DNA of 64,000 bases from Paragordius varius. Its lineage: Eukaryota; Nematomorpha. The DNA lies in NCBI GenBank assembly GCA_964247055.1, contig OZ176054.1, positions 4,402,001 through 4,466,000 on the forward strand, written 5' to 3'. The notes below the pieces were generated by a model that was not told the origin of the DNA, ran no database searches, and was given only the letters and a program-made list of their open reading frames with translations. The translations under genes and the position numbers were made by a program. Below are positions 37,601-51,239 of the stretch, in pieces (the stretch's first letter is position 1; each line of letters starts with the position of its first letter).

Positions 37601-39109
37601 CACAAAAATTCACACAAAGAAAGCAAATGAACCTTTTAATCAAAATTCTGAGGTGAGAGAAATGTTATGTATCAGCGAATTCTATAGAAAGTGTTCTAGG
37701 TTTTAAAACATTTTCATACCGTTTCCACCATCCATATTACCGTGTTCGCTTCAATAAGAATATTGAAATTTAATTTTAAGAAAACTATGCATTTTTTCGA
37801 AAACCTTTTTGACTTGGAAATTGCTTGGAATTTTTGTGATTATTTTAACACTTATAAAACACATTCATTTCAGTCTTTCATTTCGATGTGGGGTAACTAG
37901 AGACCACGGTTTGAAAATAAATATTTTAAAAAATATGGAATAAATAAAAATTATAGCAAAAGCTTGCACCCATAGTTGAACCGAAATATAAAAGGAGATA
38001 TTTACAAAAAACTGGATATTACTTATTTTGCTGAACGTAAAATTTTAGCTAATATAACATGTAACTCTTAGCTATATTTTAAAAATAATGTGAAACATAC
38101 CACTTTTTCTGTTATTATTGTAAAATGTGATTTTAAAAAATAACTTTAATTTTAGCGTTAGAAAAAAACGATATTTTGCAAAAATGTAGCAAAATAATTA
38201 TGGCGGGGAAGTGGTTTGATATGGATCCTTTTTCAAAACTTAATTTTATTTATATATTTTTGCTTATTTGTATATTTTTTATTAGAATAAAGCCTGAATT
38301 TAATTTAAAACCGTCATCAGTAGTTTTTTCATAATATATATTTATTATAAGTTCACTAGTTACCCCAATTCGAATTGTTGAAGTCTTAGCCCCACGCTTA
38401 GCTGTGACTAGCTCACCGATAATTATTCTAATAAAAATCCTCAAATTAATAGAGGAAATGGAAAAAATTAATAATAAGATATAAACTAGATAGGATGTCT
38501 CTAAACATTCTTTAGGGGGTCATATGCTTATATATTGCACCAATTACTTAAAATTGGCCATATTAAAACTGTCCCTTATTGATCAACTATCATCGGACTT
38601 ATTTTAAGATTGTTTTTATATAATATTACTCGAATGTTTTATTGAGGGAAAGTGTTCTCACATAGGCTGGGACTAAATTCAAAGGATTTAAAAAGATAAT
38701 TGATTTGTGATCTTATTTATAAAGGATAGTATAATATGACTATACAAATCCTAGAAATGTGTTTTCAACAATATGTATTTTTGGTGGCATATGTTATAGA
38801 TAAAGAGCATCAAAAATCTTAACCCTAATACAAATAGTAAGATTGGTAACAAAGTTATTTTATTTTGCCAAAAAAATCTTTTGGATTTTTATGGGTATTT
38901 TTTGTGAAACGTCATTTAAAAGAAGCAGCTAGTTACAGGAGCTAATTTTAATACAACTGCTCTGCCAAATTAACTATATAATTAAAATACTAGTTTTATT
39001 TACATATCGTTATATGTAGATAAGTAAAATTTATTTAATTTTTAAAATAAAAAAATATGAAAAAGACATCTAATTAATCTTTGGAAAATTTAAAATTACA
39101 GTCCATGCA
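34664..39109. other. Repeat mosaic: MITE-B, MITE-A and family C pieces
   Basis: It contains MITE-B copies at 35812-36300 and 37070-37580 (tttatatcccagagcgattt and tttttatcccagggcgattt, both followed by cttaaaaagta), a MITE-A copy at about 37855-38375, and family C fragments (aaaatgtgctcaaattttgc near 35370, gtttttataccgtttccatc near 35050, cattttcataccgtttccac near 37707). No exon or transposase is recognisable. Confidence 0.55.
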
Positions 39110-41045
39110 TAAGGTGACCAGACGTCCCGCTTTTGGCGGGACAGTCCCGCTTTTTCACACTTTGTCCCGCGTCCCGCTAGGTTTTTAATATGTCCCGCTT
39201 TTTCACGATTATATAAAAAAAATATTTTTAATACAAATAAATTTATCTGTTATCATTAAATATATTTAAAATCTATATAAATTTTAAATTAATAATTATT
39301 TTTTTCGAATTTATATCATATGATTATACACTTTCCTTCCTACTACTACTGTCATCATTATCAAATAGCGAAGTTAATACCACAAATCTTTAAAAGACAA
39401 ATTGATACCACAAATCGGTACCTTAAACGTTTATTCCAGAAAATTAAGGTAATATAATATTTATTATACTAATAGTAGTTTATAAATATGAGCACAAAAA
39501 GAGGTTGTAAATTCAACGATGAATTAATGAAAGATTTTCCTTTTATCAAAAAAACGAAGAATGAATCATCTGTTGAATGTATTATTTGCGAGGGGGAATT
39601 CACCCTAGCACATGGCGGCAAGTATGATATTACAAAGCTGGAAACACAGAAACTTAAAAAATGTTTAGATATGGCAACATCATCTTACAAAATGAGCGAT
39701 TTTTTTCGAAAAACCGTTTTTGGAGAGGAAGAAAAGAATTTGGCACTAGCTGAGGGCGTGTTATCTTTTCACGCTGTTAATCACAATCATTCCTTTTGAT
39801 CTATGGACTGTACCACAGAGTTTATTCGCACGTTATTCCATAAAAAATTTACATGTGCCCGTACAGGGGTGTAAACCATTGAATGCAATGTCCTTTCGCC
39901 ACATGCATTTTCTGAAATACAAAAAGATTTGCTGAAAATTAATTTCATATCGCTATACTTTGATGCATCAAATTACAAGGAAACAAAATTATTTCCCACT
40001 TTAATATGATATTTTGATTCAGAAACCGGAGTAAAAATTAAAATTTTAGATTTAATTTCTCTACCCGGTGAAAATTCCGAAATAATATTTACTTCAATAA
40101 TGCATATTCTAGAAAAAAATAATTTAAAAGACAAAATTATCGCATATTGCGCTGACAACACCAATACGAACTTCGGTGGAAAAGCAAGGAGGGGAACGAA
40201 TAATATTCATAAATTAACAGATAATCATTATCAAAACATTATTGGCGTTGGGTGTGAAGCGCATATAATACACAACGCTATTCAAACAGCTGCTGATTTG
40301 TTACCACTAGATGTGGAAAATGTAGTTGTTATAATATATTCCTATTTTTATATATACACGGTACGTGTTGAAACGCTTAAAGAATTCTGTGAAGATGCAG
40401 AACCTCAATATCAAAAAATGCTTGCATATTGTAAAACTCGTTGGTTAGCTTTTATCAGCTATCGAAAAAATTTAAAAAATTTATAATCCTTCAAAATCAT
40501 TTTTTTATCACAGGACAAATGTCCTACAACTTTAAAAAAGTTTTTTGAAAGTGATTCTTCAAAAATATGGTTAGAATTATAATCAAGCTTCTCTCTTTCA
40601 AAATGTTATAGAATTTATAGAAGGTGACAAAACTTCGGCAATCGAAGTAGCCAATGAAGTAAGTAACCTAAAATTCCAATGTCAAGAACGGTTAGAAAAT
40701 AATTTTATACCATTAACCATCCGCAATATAATAAATTTAGAAAAACAAGGCTTAATAAATCGCCAAGATATCCTGTACCATATAAAAATGTTTTATACAA
40801 ACTGTAAAGATTATTTGGAAGACTGGACATTTTCATTGGATAACATTAAAATCAGAATTTAATTGGTGCGATGTTCAAAAATCATTTGATTATATCTGTT
40901 CCTAAAAATTCTCAAAAAGTAATCTTTCAGAAAATGATCTTTTTTCTGAAGAATCATTAGTTAAAAGATATATTAATAATGAAAAACTTAAATTATGGAC
41001 AAAGAAAAATTATATAAATAAAGACTGTACTAAAATTTCTCTAAA
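39110..41045 (+). mobile_element. hAT-superfamily transposon, decayed
   Basis: The left end (ggtgaccagacgtcccgctt, followed by several gtcccgc repeats) is followed at 39488 by an ORF with a BED-like finger remnant (VECIICEGEFTLAHGGKYD). Further fragments are ISLYFDASNYKETKLFP, YCADNTNTNFGGKARRGTNN, GVGCEAHIIHNAIQTA, YTVRVETLKEFC and MLAYCKTRWLAF. After a frame break come QASLFQNVIEFIEGDKTSAI, CQERLENNFIPLTIRNIINL and a tail to about 41045. This order is that of a hAT-like family common in animals. Several frame breaks make it a pseudogene. No matching right end was found before symplekin begins. Confidence 0.75.
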
Positions 41046-41425
41046 TATATGGGAAATACCTTAAAAATTATTTATTTGGTCTCATTGTGTGCAAAAAAGG
41101 CTACGTTTTATTATAACGAGTGGCGTTTTTACCACTTAATGACTTTCTGGGGTAGTTCCATCTCCTATGACCATATAAAATTTATATATCTTTTTTTAGC
41201 GTTGGGCAACATTAATGTATTTTTTTACATATTATAGGGGTATATTTAAGTTTATTTTAATACATTAAAGTTTTATTTTAGCACTTAATCGTGTTTAAAA
41301 TATATTAGATGGAATTTATTTCAAATCCAAATTGTCTTATATTTGAACAATTGACATTATTTGATAAAAGCACTTGCTAACAACTACTGCGTTGGTGGTT
41401 TTAGCTCTCATTATAACATCTGAAA

Positions 41426-44400
41426 ATGGAAAGTACGGATAAAACCATTTTTTGGCTGGAGCAGGCTAAATACTCTCCTGAAGAAAATGATATTAACACT
41501 GCTTTGGAGAATGTTTTTTTCTATATAAATATAGGCTATTAATAACATAATAAAAGAGCAAACTTATGATACGCATTTATCTGTTTAATTTTATTTTATT
41601 TTTAGAGCATACTTTCTATTAACAATAAGAGCATTAATACCCAATTACTAATTTTAAGATGTGTTGAATTAGCCTGGTTTTAATTATTACATAATTTTAG
41701 CAAACATAATTTTCTTAACATATTAAAGGTTATGGATTTTGTGAACTCCTGCTTGAAAGATTTTCATATTTTAATACTAAAAAGGTTGATTGAGATCATA
41801 ACAGTTTTTTACAAAACTTTTTTTCAAGTATTATATAATACAGTATTAAAGTTTATGGCTTTTTCATCCAGTGATTTTGATGCAAATCAAATTTGGAATT
41901 TCTTAAAAAATTGCAAATCGCAAGTGTTGAGTTTGCACGAAACTGAAAATATTGGTTTATCTACACAGACCATCAAATTTATTGAAATACTTATAATAAT
42001 TCAAAGCTGGTCATCCGCAGTTAAATCTTTTCTATTATTTAAAGGATTCATTTCAAACTAATGTACTTGAATATTCTCTGGATAATATTTCAGAAAATTA
42101 TAAATTTATGCGGTGTTTACAGTTGGAAGAAGAAAGCAAACATTTATTTCAAATGCTTATTAACCATTTAATTAGCATTAATGTTTCCCATTCAAATTTA
42201 ATTACACTGATAGGAAGCCTGACCAATATATCCCTACAGCGTCCCCATTACTTGTCCAAAGTTGTTGCGTCATTTTTATCATTATACAGTATATATGTCA
42301 TCATATTTTATATATAGATAATTTACCACCCACATTATCACGTTCACAAATATATTCGATTAAGAAAAGTCTTAAAAATCGGTTATTAAGTCATTTAAGG
42401 CATCCATCATCGTACGAATTTCACGATGTTATTATGCCAATTTTGTATGAAATGGGTTTATCCCAATACGAAATCAATAGATATGTGCCAAAAAATCGGG
42501 CCAAGCATGTTAAAGCAACTGAACTATACTCCTCGGAGGTTTTCTTCAATAATTTCAAATTAAATATAAATCTTTTAATTGTTTATTATAACTACTATTA
42601 AAATTTGCCATTAATTTATGATTTTTTATTTCCTATTATTTGCTATTAGCAATCGGAAACAGTGAAAACCAATATAAAATTAATGACCAATCTATTATCT
42701 CCCCCGGCTACGGTTGAATTAGTTTTGTACAACATGGTAAATTTACAATAATATTTGTGTAGGAAAAACTGCCAGAAAAAATTCCAAAAGATTTTGTTTC
42801 CATCTATAAACCAGTTCAAAATGCTGGATCAGAACAACAAATTCAATTTTTAGCTAAACTTTTGGTCAAAAAAACAAATTTTGACGCTTATAAGGTGCAG
42901 TAAATATTAGAATTATAAAGATAAAAGAAAGATATAAAATAACTATCTGTAAGATCCTTTTTATTTTTTTATATAACCTAAATTATTATAAAAAATTGTA
43001 GATAATAGACTATATTACCACATCTGTTCCTTATTTTGCTAACTGAAATAGGTTATAGTTTGGATGTCTTTTTCTAAAAAATATTTGTCTTTTTTCATTT
43101 TTATAATTTCAATTTAAAGCAAAACTTAAATACGGACAAAACGTAATAACTAAAAGACAATAAATTTTTTAAATTTAACTATGGTTTTGGGGTTACAATG
43201 GGATTATAGATATAAATTGGTAATACATAATTATATAATTTAAATAATAATTATATATTTTATGTAGTGGTTTTAAAAGTGTGGTTGTTTTTTTTTAAAA
43301 AATATTCTCATTACCTTTTGTAGGTGTATTTATATTTTTTTACTGTATATATCATTTTCATAATATAATAATGATTGAAATATTACTTGGTTATTAGCTT
43401 TGGTAATAATTATTATTCCACCGATTATTAGTGGTAAAATTATTTTGTCTATTTATAAATTATTTTTGTATATATGCATAGAATAATCAAAAACTTCATC
43501 CCAATACCGTACCTATAAAAAATGATTTTTCTGATACCAACAAATCTTTGGCCTCCAAAGCAAGCCTTTTCAAGTTTGATGCGAAATCATTTGATTTACT
43601 GGCTCGTTCGAGCCATATAAAAACTGTTTTAAAAGGAAAAGTCAAACATTCCTATCCAGATTTGTTTGAAAATTTTGATTCAAAATCATTGTTTAACATC
43701 TTATTCCTAAGGATCCTGGAGTGCCCTTGTAAATCAAACGTTGAAATTTTACTGAAAAATACATGGATAATTGATTTAATCGTTACGAAAGATTTATGGT
43801 CGACCACTGATATTACATCGCTAAATTTGGTGAACAGTATTAAATATTTCATTTAATATAAAACAACATAGTATTTATGGAGTATTTGGAAAACGATTTC
43901 AAAGACAATTTTGAATTGTTTATATTTTACATGAAATACATGTACAAGCAATCCATCCTCAATAACAAGGGTTTCGAAGTTTATGATAAATTGTTGGAAC
44001 GTATTTTTACGACAGTCATGGAGAAATACGGTTGTGATGAAGAGTTAATTTTTATGATTTATGTATTGGTAGATTAATTTACAAAATTTTGACACAAATA
44101 CCTCAGATATCCAATAAAATTTTTGATATATTAACTGAATTCTTAACTGATGAAAATGAAGAAATTCATCAGATTATATTGAAAGTAGCCAACGTTCGCC
44201 CTATGTTAAGACGAAAATTAATGGAAAACTTTATTTTACCCAAATTATATAATGAGAATGAAGAATGTAGACGATATATAAACTCGTTGGTTTTAACCTG
44301 CTACGCTGATAAAAAGTATCAAGAATTAATAGAGGTTTTTTGATTTTTTTGTTAACCTACTAGACCTATATTTTCAACAAAATCGCAGAGCTCAATGATG

Positions 44401-46587
44401 ATACATTAGATGACGTATCTGATGATACGATTGAGTTATATTTCAATTCTTACTTTATTTTACTGCCCAAGAATCCAAAATTAATCACAAAACTTTTTAG
44501 CCTTTATGATGAATGCAATGCCAGGGCCAAAAAAGTGTTATTACGTGTTGTTGATACTCCGGTATAATATAATTTGAATATAAAGGTAAAAATTTTGAAT
44601 GGTATTGAATCTCAAGATTTAGTTGATGCACTAAAAGATGAAAGTTGTCAAGCGGGGAAAGATCCACTCATCACACGTCTAATACAAATTATGGCCACAC
44701 TTTATACTGCAGGGACTGTTCACAACACTGGTATTATACTAAACTAATTTTTCATGGCCAGATGCGTATAAAAATAATTTTATTATTTCTATTTTTACGC
44801 ATCGCGCTATAAAAATATTTTCTTAATATTTTAAACAATGTACGTAACACGCTATAAAATATTTCTTATTCATTGGATTCATATATATATATAATGTTAT
44901 TGTAGGACATTTGACACCGTTGAATATGTTAAAAAAACCGTTATCACCCAAACTTGTTAGCTTAGTCAAATACTTGTATTTTGAAACAAAGAGTGTTACC
45001 GACGTTAAAATAACGTTACCAGTTATAAATGGGTTATCTCACGAGGACATCATATCACTCCTCCCTAAATTTATATCCATTAACAATATCAATTTGGTAA
45101 AGGATATACTATTTAAGTGTTGTTCTGTTAGTAATTTATATCCAAATTTGCTGTCACCTACGGAACTTTTTGTAGCCCTTCACGAAATCCAGGTTTCAGC
45201 TTCAAACGAAAAAGGTATGTGTGAAAAAATTTTAATGTATCACATAAAACGGTTTTTTCCATATTTTTTATTGTTATTTGAAGATAAGCAATTATTTAAT
45301 ATTTTAAGCATATTTATTTTGAGTGAAAATACAAAGACTCTCTGTGCAAAACATTACTAGTTTTTCAGAAACTAGGCTTATAAATGTCATTATTGTTAAT
45401 TAAAATATTAGAATATTTTAATTTTTTGTTTACGCAATCTTAACAATGTAATATATTAATTAAAATTTTGGTTTACCGTCAAGCTCTTTTTATTTATAAA
45501 TAATTAACCTTTAGTTTTTGATAATTTTTTGTTAAAATATATAGAATATTAACGTTTTTTATGCAATTTCAAAAAAATTCATTTTAATCAGATAATTCAA
45601 ATATGTGTGACACAAAAAACGTTATTAAAGCAATCAATATATGTTTTGGAAACAAGCGATTATTTAATTCTGATGTTTTGATGCATTCATTGGATTCAAT
45701 GATTAACATTAAACCATTACCCTTATTATTTATGCGAACTGTGATACAATGTGTTGTTCAATATCCACATTTAGTCAACTATGCCATCGATATTTTATTT
45801 AAATTAATACAATTACAGGTAACCAATATTTTTTGTCACGATAAATTTGGACTCTTTTACATAATTTAGGTAAATATATATGTAAATCATGGTTCTAGAA
45901 ATACAGGTTTAAGCAAAAAATGACTAAGAGAGTTTAAATGACCAAATTTGATGTGGTTTATTACTATATATTCAGGTTTACCAAGTGTATTTCCAATCTA
46001 TATTTTTTGTTTTTAATTATACAATAGAGTTTATTCCTCATTTAAAATGTCATTGGGCCTATTTCTAATAATACCAGCAACAATATCGATATTTAATATA
46101 AAATTATAAATTTTAACATTTAATTATGTTTTAATGCGAAAAAATATTATTATTTTATTGTTATTTACATGTTTTTTGAACAACCATTTATTTAAGAGTT
46201 TTTATTTTAAAAAATTTATAGTGGTATGCAATTTTCTCATTTATTAATTTATTTTGCTATAACATTCTATTTTTGGTAATAAAACGACATATAAATTGTT
46301 CATTAATCATTATTTATCATTTATTTACATTTAAAGGTATGGAATCAAAAACAGGCATGGATAGGTTTTGTTAAATGTTGTGAAAAAATTTTACCACGAT
46401 CAATATGTGTCTTATTGTCATTGCATGAAAAACAATTTATAAATGTGTTAGAAATGGCCCCACAGTTAAGAGAACCATTGAAAGAATATTATAATAATTT
46501 GTCGAGAGAAAAGGTTTGTTTTTTCCTATACATATTTTTTAGCAAAAACAAATTCCCATATACATTGTTGATGAAATAAATAACTAA
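41426..46587 (+). CDS. SYMPK: Symplekin, mRNA 3'-end processing scaffold
   Basis: Symplekin is the HEAT-repeat scaffold of the cleavage/polyadenylation and histone pre-mRNA processing complexes, binding SSU72 and CSTF2. Exons: 41426-41512, 41535-41582, 41606-41676, 41701-42019, 42045-42288, 42318-42538, 42650-42736, 42763-42894, 43482-43836, 43872-44068, 44107-44334, 44364-44561, 44586-44730, 44906-45214, 45592-45818, 46337-46513 and 46543-46587, totalling 3,090 nt (1,029 aa; human 1,274). Matching blocks: [115 protein letters not shown] and [15 protein letters not shown]. The long disordered C-terminus of vertebrates is absent. The donor near 44068 is ambiguous (a nearby GT would also keep frame). 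Its stop overlaps the DRG1 stop. Confidence 0.93.
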
Positions 46588-47687
46588 CCCTTTATGATTT
46601 GTATTACATCTTCATCATTAAGTATATGTTCTTTTCCAACTCTTTGTGGGTTGTGTTTAACCGAGCTACCCCAAACTTGGGCATATTTAAATTGAGCAAG
46701 TATAGTTTTGTGGATACTATTACAAAAATCTTCCACTGTGCGCGATTTTTGTTTTAAAATGACAGGACTGTTATAATCAGGTATTTGCCCTTTTGGTTTA
46801 GTATATATCCGTAAAAGCTTCATATATTCCCACATAGTTTCTAAAAGTTCATCAAAATTCCACTTTAGATGAGCAGATATTGGAACACAATGGGGGAGTT
46901 GTGATAGAATGTTTAATTCTTCCAAGGAAATGTCATCTATTTTGTTTAGCACATAAATACAGGGTATATAAACTCTATTACCCTCTATAACATCGATAAA
47001 TTCGTCAGTAGTTACATCAGTACGAAAGGTAATATCGGCATTGTGTATCTTATATTCACCCAATATATTTTTTACCTGGTCATAATCGAGTTCTGATTGC
47101 GGTACTAATGCATTGAAATTAATACCACCACCAATTTTATCTTTGCGTTTAAAGCTAATGGGAGGAGGACTTTTATTTAATCGTATGCCGAAACCATCCA
47201 GTTCTTTTTCCAACAATAATTTGTGTTTGAGCGGTTTTGTAACATCGAGTATCATTAAAATTAAATCACACGTTCTTGCTACAGCTATGACTTGTTTACC
47301 TCTGCCTTTTCCATCTTTCGCGCCTTCAATTATGCCAGGAAGATCAAGCAGTTGAATTCTGGCACCCTTATACTTTACGACACCTGGTACGGTAGTGAGT
47401 GTTGTAAACTCATAAGCTGCAACTTCGGAATAAACGCCAGCCAAGTTAGAGAGAAGCGTACTTTTACCAACCGATGGAAAACCCACAAAACCGACACGAG
47501 AATCTCCAGTTTTAGCGACATCAAATCCTTCGCCAGTGCCACCACCGCCTGATTTAGGCGTAATAAGTTCTCTTCGTAGTTTTGCTAATCTAGCTTTCAG
47601 AATTCCCAGATGACCCATTGTAGCTTTATTTCTTTGCGTACGAGCCATCTCATTTTCAATTTCACTAATTTTTTCCAACACGCCCAT
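46584..47687 (-). CDS. DRG1: Developmentally regulated GTP-binding protein 1, intronless
   Basis: An Obg-family GTPase with a TGS domain that binds DFRP1/ZC3H15 and acts with translating ribosomes. One uninterrupted ORF encodes 367 aa, the length of human DRG1. It shows [21 protein letters not shown]1 [10 protein letters not shown]2/G3 [10 protein letters not shown] and [19 protein letters not shown]4 NKID, CVPISAH, then the TGS region [18 protein letters not shown] and [20 protein letters not shown]. The wording is DRG1 rather than DRG2 (for example [19 protein letters not shown]). It is the only host gene here with no intron. Its stop codon (46584-46586) overlaps the symplekin stop (46585-46587). 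Confidence 0.97.
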   Translation of the reverse strand: MGVLEKISEIENEMARTQRNKATMGHLGILKARLAKLRRELITPKSGGGGTGEGFDVAKTGDSRVGFVGFPSVGKSTLLSNLAGVYSEVAAYEFTTLTTVPGVVKYKGARIQLLDLPGIIEGAKDGKGRGKQVIAVARTCDLILMILDVTKPLKHKLLLEKELDGFGIRLNKSPPPISFKRKDKIGGGINFNALVPQSELDYDQVKNILGEYKIHNADITFRTDVTTDEFIDVIEGNRVYIPCIYVLNKIDDISLEELNILSQLPHCVPISAHLKWNFDELLETMWEYMKLLRIYTKPKGQIPDYNSPVILKQKSRTVEDFCNSIHKTILAQFKYAQVWGSSVKHNPQRVGKEHILNDEDVIQIIKG

Positions 47688-49094
47688 GCTGATATTTGAT
47701 TGTATGAAAACGTATGTGCAATCACCGCATGAAATCTTTCTTTTTTCGGTTTATAAAGTAATGCAATACTTATAAATATATAAAATATAAAAATATGGTA
47801 TTGTAGCTGCTTTTATTACCACTTCAATTTGAATGGTATTTAAATGCCCGGGACTATATTTAATTTTTCAAAAACTACAGAAGGAAAATCCAATTAATTT
47901 ATGCTTCTAAAATAAATTATATATAAGCCGAATTTCTTAATAAATTGTGTTTACAAAAATTATTCCATATTAAACTACTTCGACGCTATTTTTACAAAAT
48001 AGCGTGCAAAATATCGTGTTATAAAATTTTTTTGGATACAACTTCATTTTAGTTTTTAGGATCATATTAGGGTAGTAAAATTAAATATTTTGAAAATTTA
48101 CATTGAAACTTTGGGAAAAATTTGCACTTGTAAATTAATGAACCAAAACATAAACAAAATTTATTTAAAATTGATATTACTTATTCAGAGGTTAAACCCA
48201 AGGGTTTAATTTTAGCCAAGTGCATAAGCTAAATATAAAAATAAAGCAAATATCAATGATGCGATTTTAATAAAAAGGTAAATAAAATTTTAGGCTTAGA
48301 ATCAAATAAACACGATATTTTGTTGCCGTTTAAGTAGTTTGATAACGGAACTTTTGTCAAAAATTAAATTTAGATATTTTGGCCTCTTTTTATTATTTTC
48401 TTATAATAGAAGCATAAATTTAAACTCTTTATGGTATTTTTTTAAAAATATTAACGTAATTATTGTCTGTGGTATTTCGATACCCCAATTGGAGTTGAAG
48501 TATTAAAGTTAAAATGAATTATTTTTTATTTTTATCACATCTAACATTGATAAAAACAGAAAAAGCTTTATTTTGTATAATTTTTACATTTAGCTAAGGC
48601 TCACATGTCATGTTGACTAAATCTTTACCTTTGTGATTTGTGTTAAATTAAGTAATATAAATTATTTTGAATATTTTTTTTATTTCAGTTTATTCTTGTT
48701 AGATAGTGTTAATCTTTGCCATGGTTTCGATTTTCCATGTTTTTTAATTTATATTTAGGGGCATCCACCGGCCCCAATTCGAATCGAAGGACTGAAATAG
48801 AGTATTTTATTCAGTCAAAAAATTTAAATGTTATTTATAAATCAATAATGTGAAGGATATTTATATGTATTGCAAAATAATTTAAACGACTTTATCTTAA
48901 AATATGGGCTGCTACTACGATTTCAAAAAACTCTTCTCTACCTGAACCTTATAAGGCATTTTAGTATGGATTTAGTTTATAATGTGACCAGCTATTTTGA
49001 ACCTTGACGCAGTACAAAATTTAAACATACTTTGCCTGTTTTTACACCATCGGTGTAGTATATTACACAGTTTCCACAAAAAAACATCCTGATG

Positions 49095-49097
<3 letters not shown>
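47688..49097. repeat. MITE-A copies upstream of DRG1
   Basis: About 47818-48500 and about 48520-48805 carry MITE-A ends (acttcaatttgaatggtatt, gccccaattcgaatcgaagg) and interior blocks (aaactacttcgacgctattt, acatctaacattgataaaaa). Two copies overlap or abut. The DRG1 promoter must lie in the first 130 bp, in front of the MITE. Nothing else is recognised. Confidence 0.6.

Positions 49098-49125
<28 letters not shown>
49098..49125. repeat. (TA)n microsatellite
   Basis: About 14 uninterrupted TA units precede a family C fragment (49130-49560, tttcatggtgcttttggttc to ggatgatggaaacgatataa). Confidence 0.85.
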
Positions 49126-50774
49126 CTAGAAGGAAAATATCAGGATTTTCATGGTGCTTTTGGTTCTTTACGAGTTATTAAAGAAAGTTATTTACACTTT
49201 TGTGGCAAGTGCTCCGTATAAAATTGCAAAAGGTGTGCAATTTTTTCAAAAACATTTTGTGTTCAAAACTAAATGCTTTATAACAAAAATATCATTAAAA
49301 TATAACATAACTACATATGAAAAGCAGTATTTAAACATTTTGTTAGTTGTGGGCTCTGAAAGTCCCAAATTTTTTAGCACTTTTAAAATGGACTCTTCTC
49401 TTAAATATAACGCAAAAATTCGGACATTTTGCAATTATTTTAAATATATGCTAAATTTTGATATAAATTGAATGTATTTTTTGAAAAATGCATACTTTCA
49501 AATTTAATTTTTAGCAAAATTTTGTTGAAGCGTACTTCATATTATTAACAGGATGATGGAAACGATATAAACGGTTGAGATGTTATAACACTTATATATA
49601 TAATTCGATGCCATTTTTCTCACTCAGAATCAAAAATTGTTCATTTTTAAATATATGTTAAATAAAAATTGTGTTTTTTTTAAAAAAATTCACCAAAATT
49701 TGCAAGCCAGCAAACTTTTAAAGTAAAATTCTGAAACTATAGTAAAGTTCAACATAATCGAATTAGAAAAGGGTTTTATTATATTAAAGCGAGTACGCGT
49801 CAACAAAATATATCAAATTTGTTGGTGCAAAAAATAAGAAACTCATAAAAATTGAAATTTAGGAAAAAAATTAAGAAATATCATACCTCCGACCTAATGA
49901 GTGTGGAAAATGTAAAAAAACTGTTAATTTTTTAATATAAAAAAAGGTTTTCGATATCATGTGCCATATATAATAAATTTTAAATAATATGTTACTATAA
50001 TAAAAAATGAACTTTCTAAACTTGTTCAAACATTTATTCAAATATCATTAATTAATTTTGTTACTTTTTAATTTTGAGGCACCTCTTTTTGCGGAAGCTC
50101 TTAGTAAAAGAGCTACCCTGAATCTTACGGTAGAGTTCGAGATTTATAGTTTCGCTATTGCGGGAAAGGTTGAATCATAAGTTTTATGTATGATTTGAGC
50201 TGAAAGTGAAATATTAACCAATTAAAAATAGGCCAATCTAAGTTTTTACCGCAAAATGAACCATTTCTTTACACATTATGGCGTTATTTTTACAGAGGTT
50301 ACTATATCAAATTCTAAAATAATTTTTTAAATAAAAAAAGCTAATTAATATATATTCCTAAAAAATTATTTTTTAATTTCAAAAAGCAGTGTTATTCAGT
50401 AATGTATTGCGAAAAACAGCCTATCTGGTCACATTTTTATTGCCAAATAAATCATGTTTTATCAAATAATTCCGCCAAATTATGAGTTATTTACTTATCG
50501 GATTTACAGGTGTAATTCTAACCTTCAGCATGAATATATACCATCTTTGGAAAATAATTTGCTTAGTATAATAATATTATCATAGGTTTAATATAAAACT
50601 TTGATTAAAAAAGTTAAAAATGCAATGTATAGGATATATATTTGTTTGTATAGCATTTATATATTTGATTTATCATCACAGATAAGTTCATAAAGTTTGA
50701 ATTATCTTTTGAAATACTCGTATATACCAGAGCGTAAGAAATTTGGATATCTTTAAAATTATTAAAAATATCAT

Positions 50775-51010
50775 TAAAGAAACATATAGATATGATACCG
50801 GAACTTACCAAATAGTTTTAGATCAGAATTAAAGGATAGGAGAATAATTAGACAATAAATGTAATTCCGAATAAACATGGGGATCGATAAAAATGTGATT
50901 ACTGAGGTGCAAAGGTTTAAGAGGAAAGATAACAAAAGGATTCTTGAAAAGAGATAGGAGAAAAGCAGAAATATAAATGAAAAGGTAGATATGTTAATGT
51001 AATAAAATTA
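50775..51010 (+). mobile_element. LINE fragment of the same family as the element at 62955
   Basis: The words tagatatgataccggaactt, ccaaatagttttagatcaga, attagacaataaatgtaatt and agaggaaagataacaaaagg match 63800-63990 nearly word for word. The frame is broken in several places, so this is an older, dead copy without its ends. Confidence 0.7.
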
Positions 51011-51239
51011 TTGCAATAAAGGAAACGGAGATAAATTGATAAAACAGTGTTCACTCAAAACAATGTCTTTAACTTTTCTTTTGCGCGATTATGCACAGGC
51101 TCAAATATGTACCTATAAACATAAAATAGGCCGTGTAAAGTCCCTTATTAAAGTTACTATTAAAATATCATTGATTTAGATCTTTAAAATCTTCATAAAA
51201 ATGTATAAAAAAATTTCGCTATCTATATATTAATAAAAA

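Noticed and set aside
47113-47552. Plus-strand ORFs opposite DRG1
   Set aside because: They are antisense shadows of a highly conserved coding exon.
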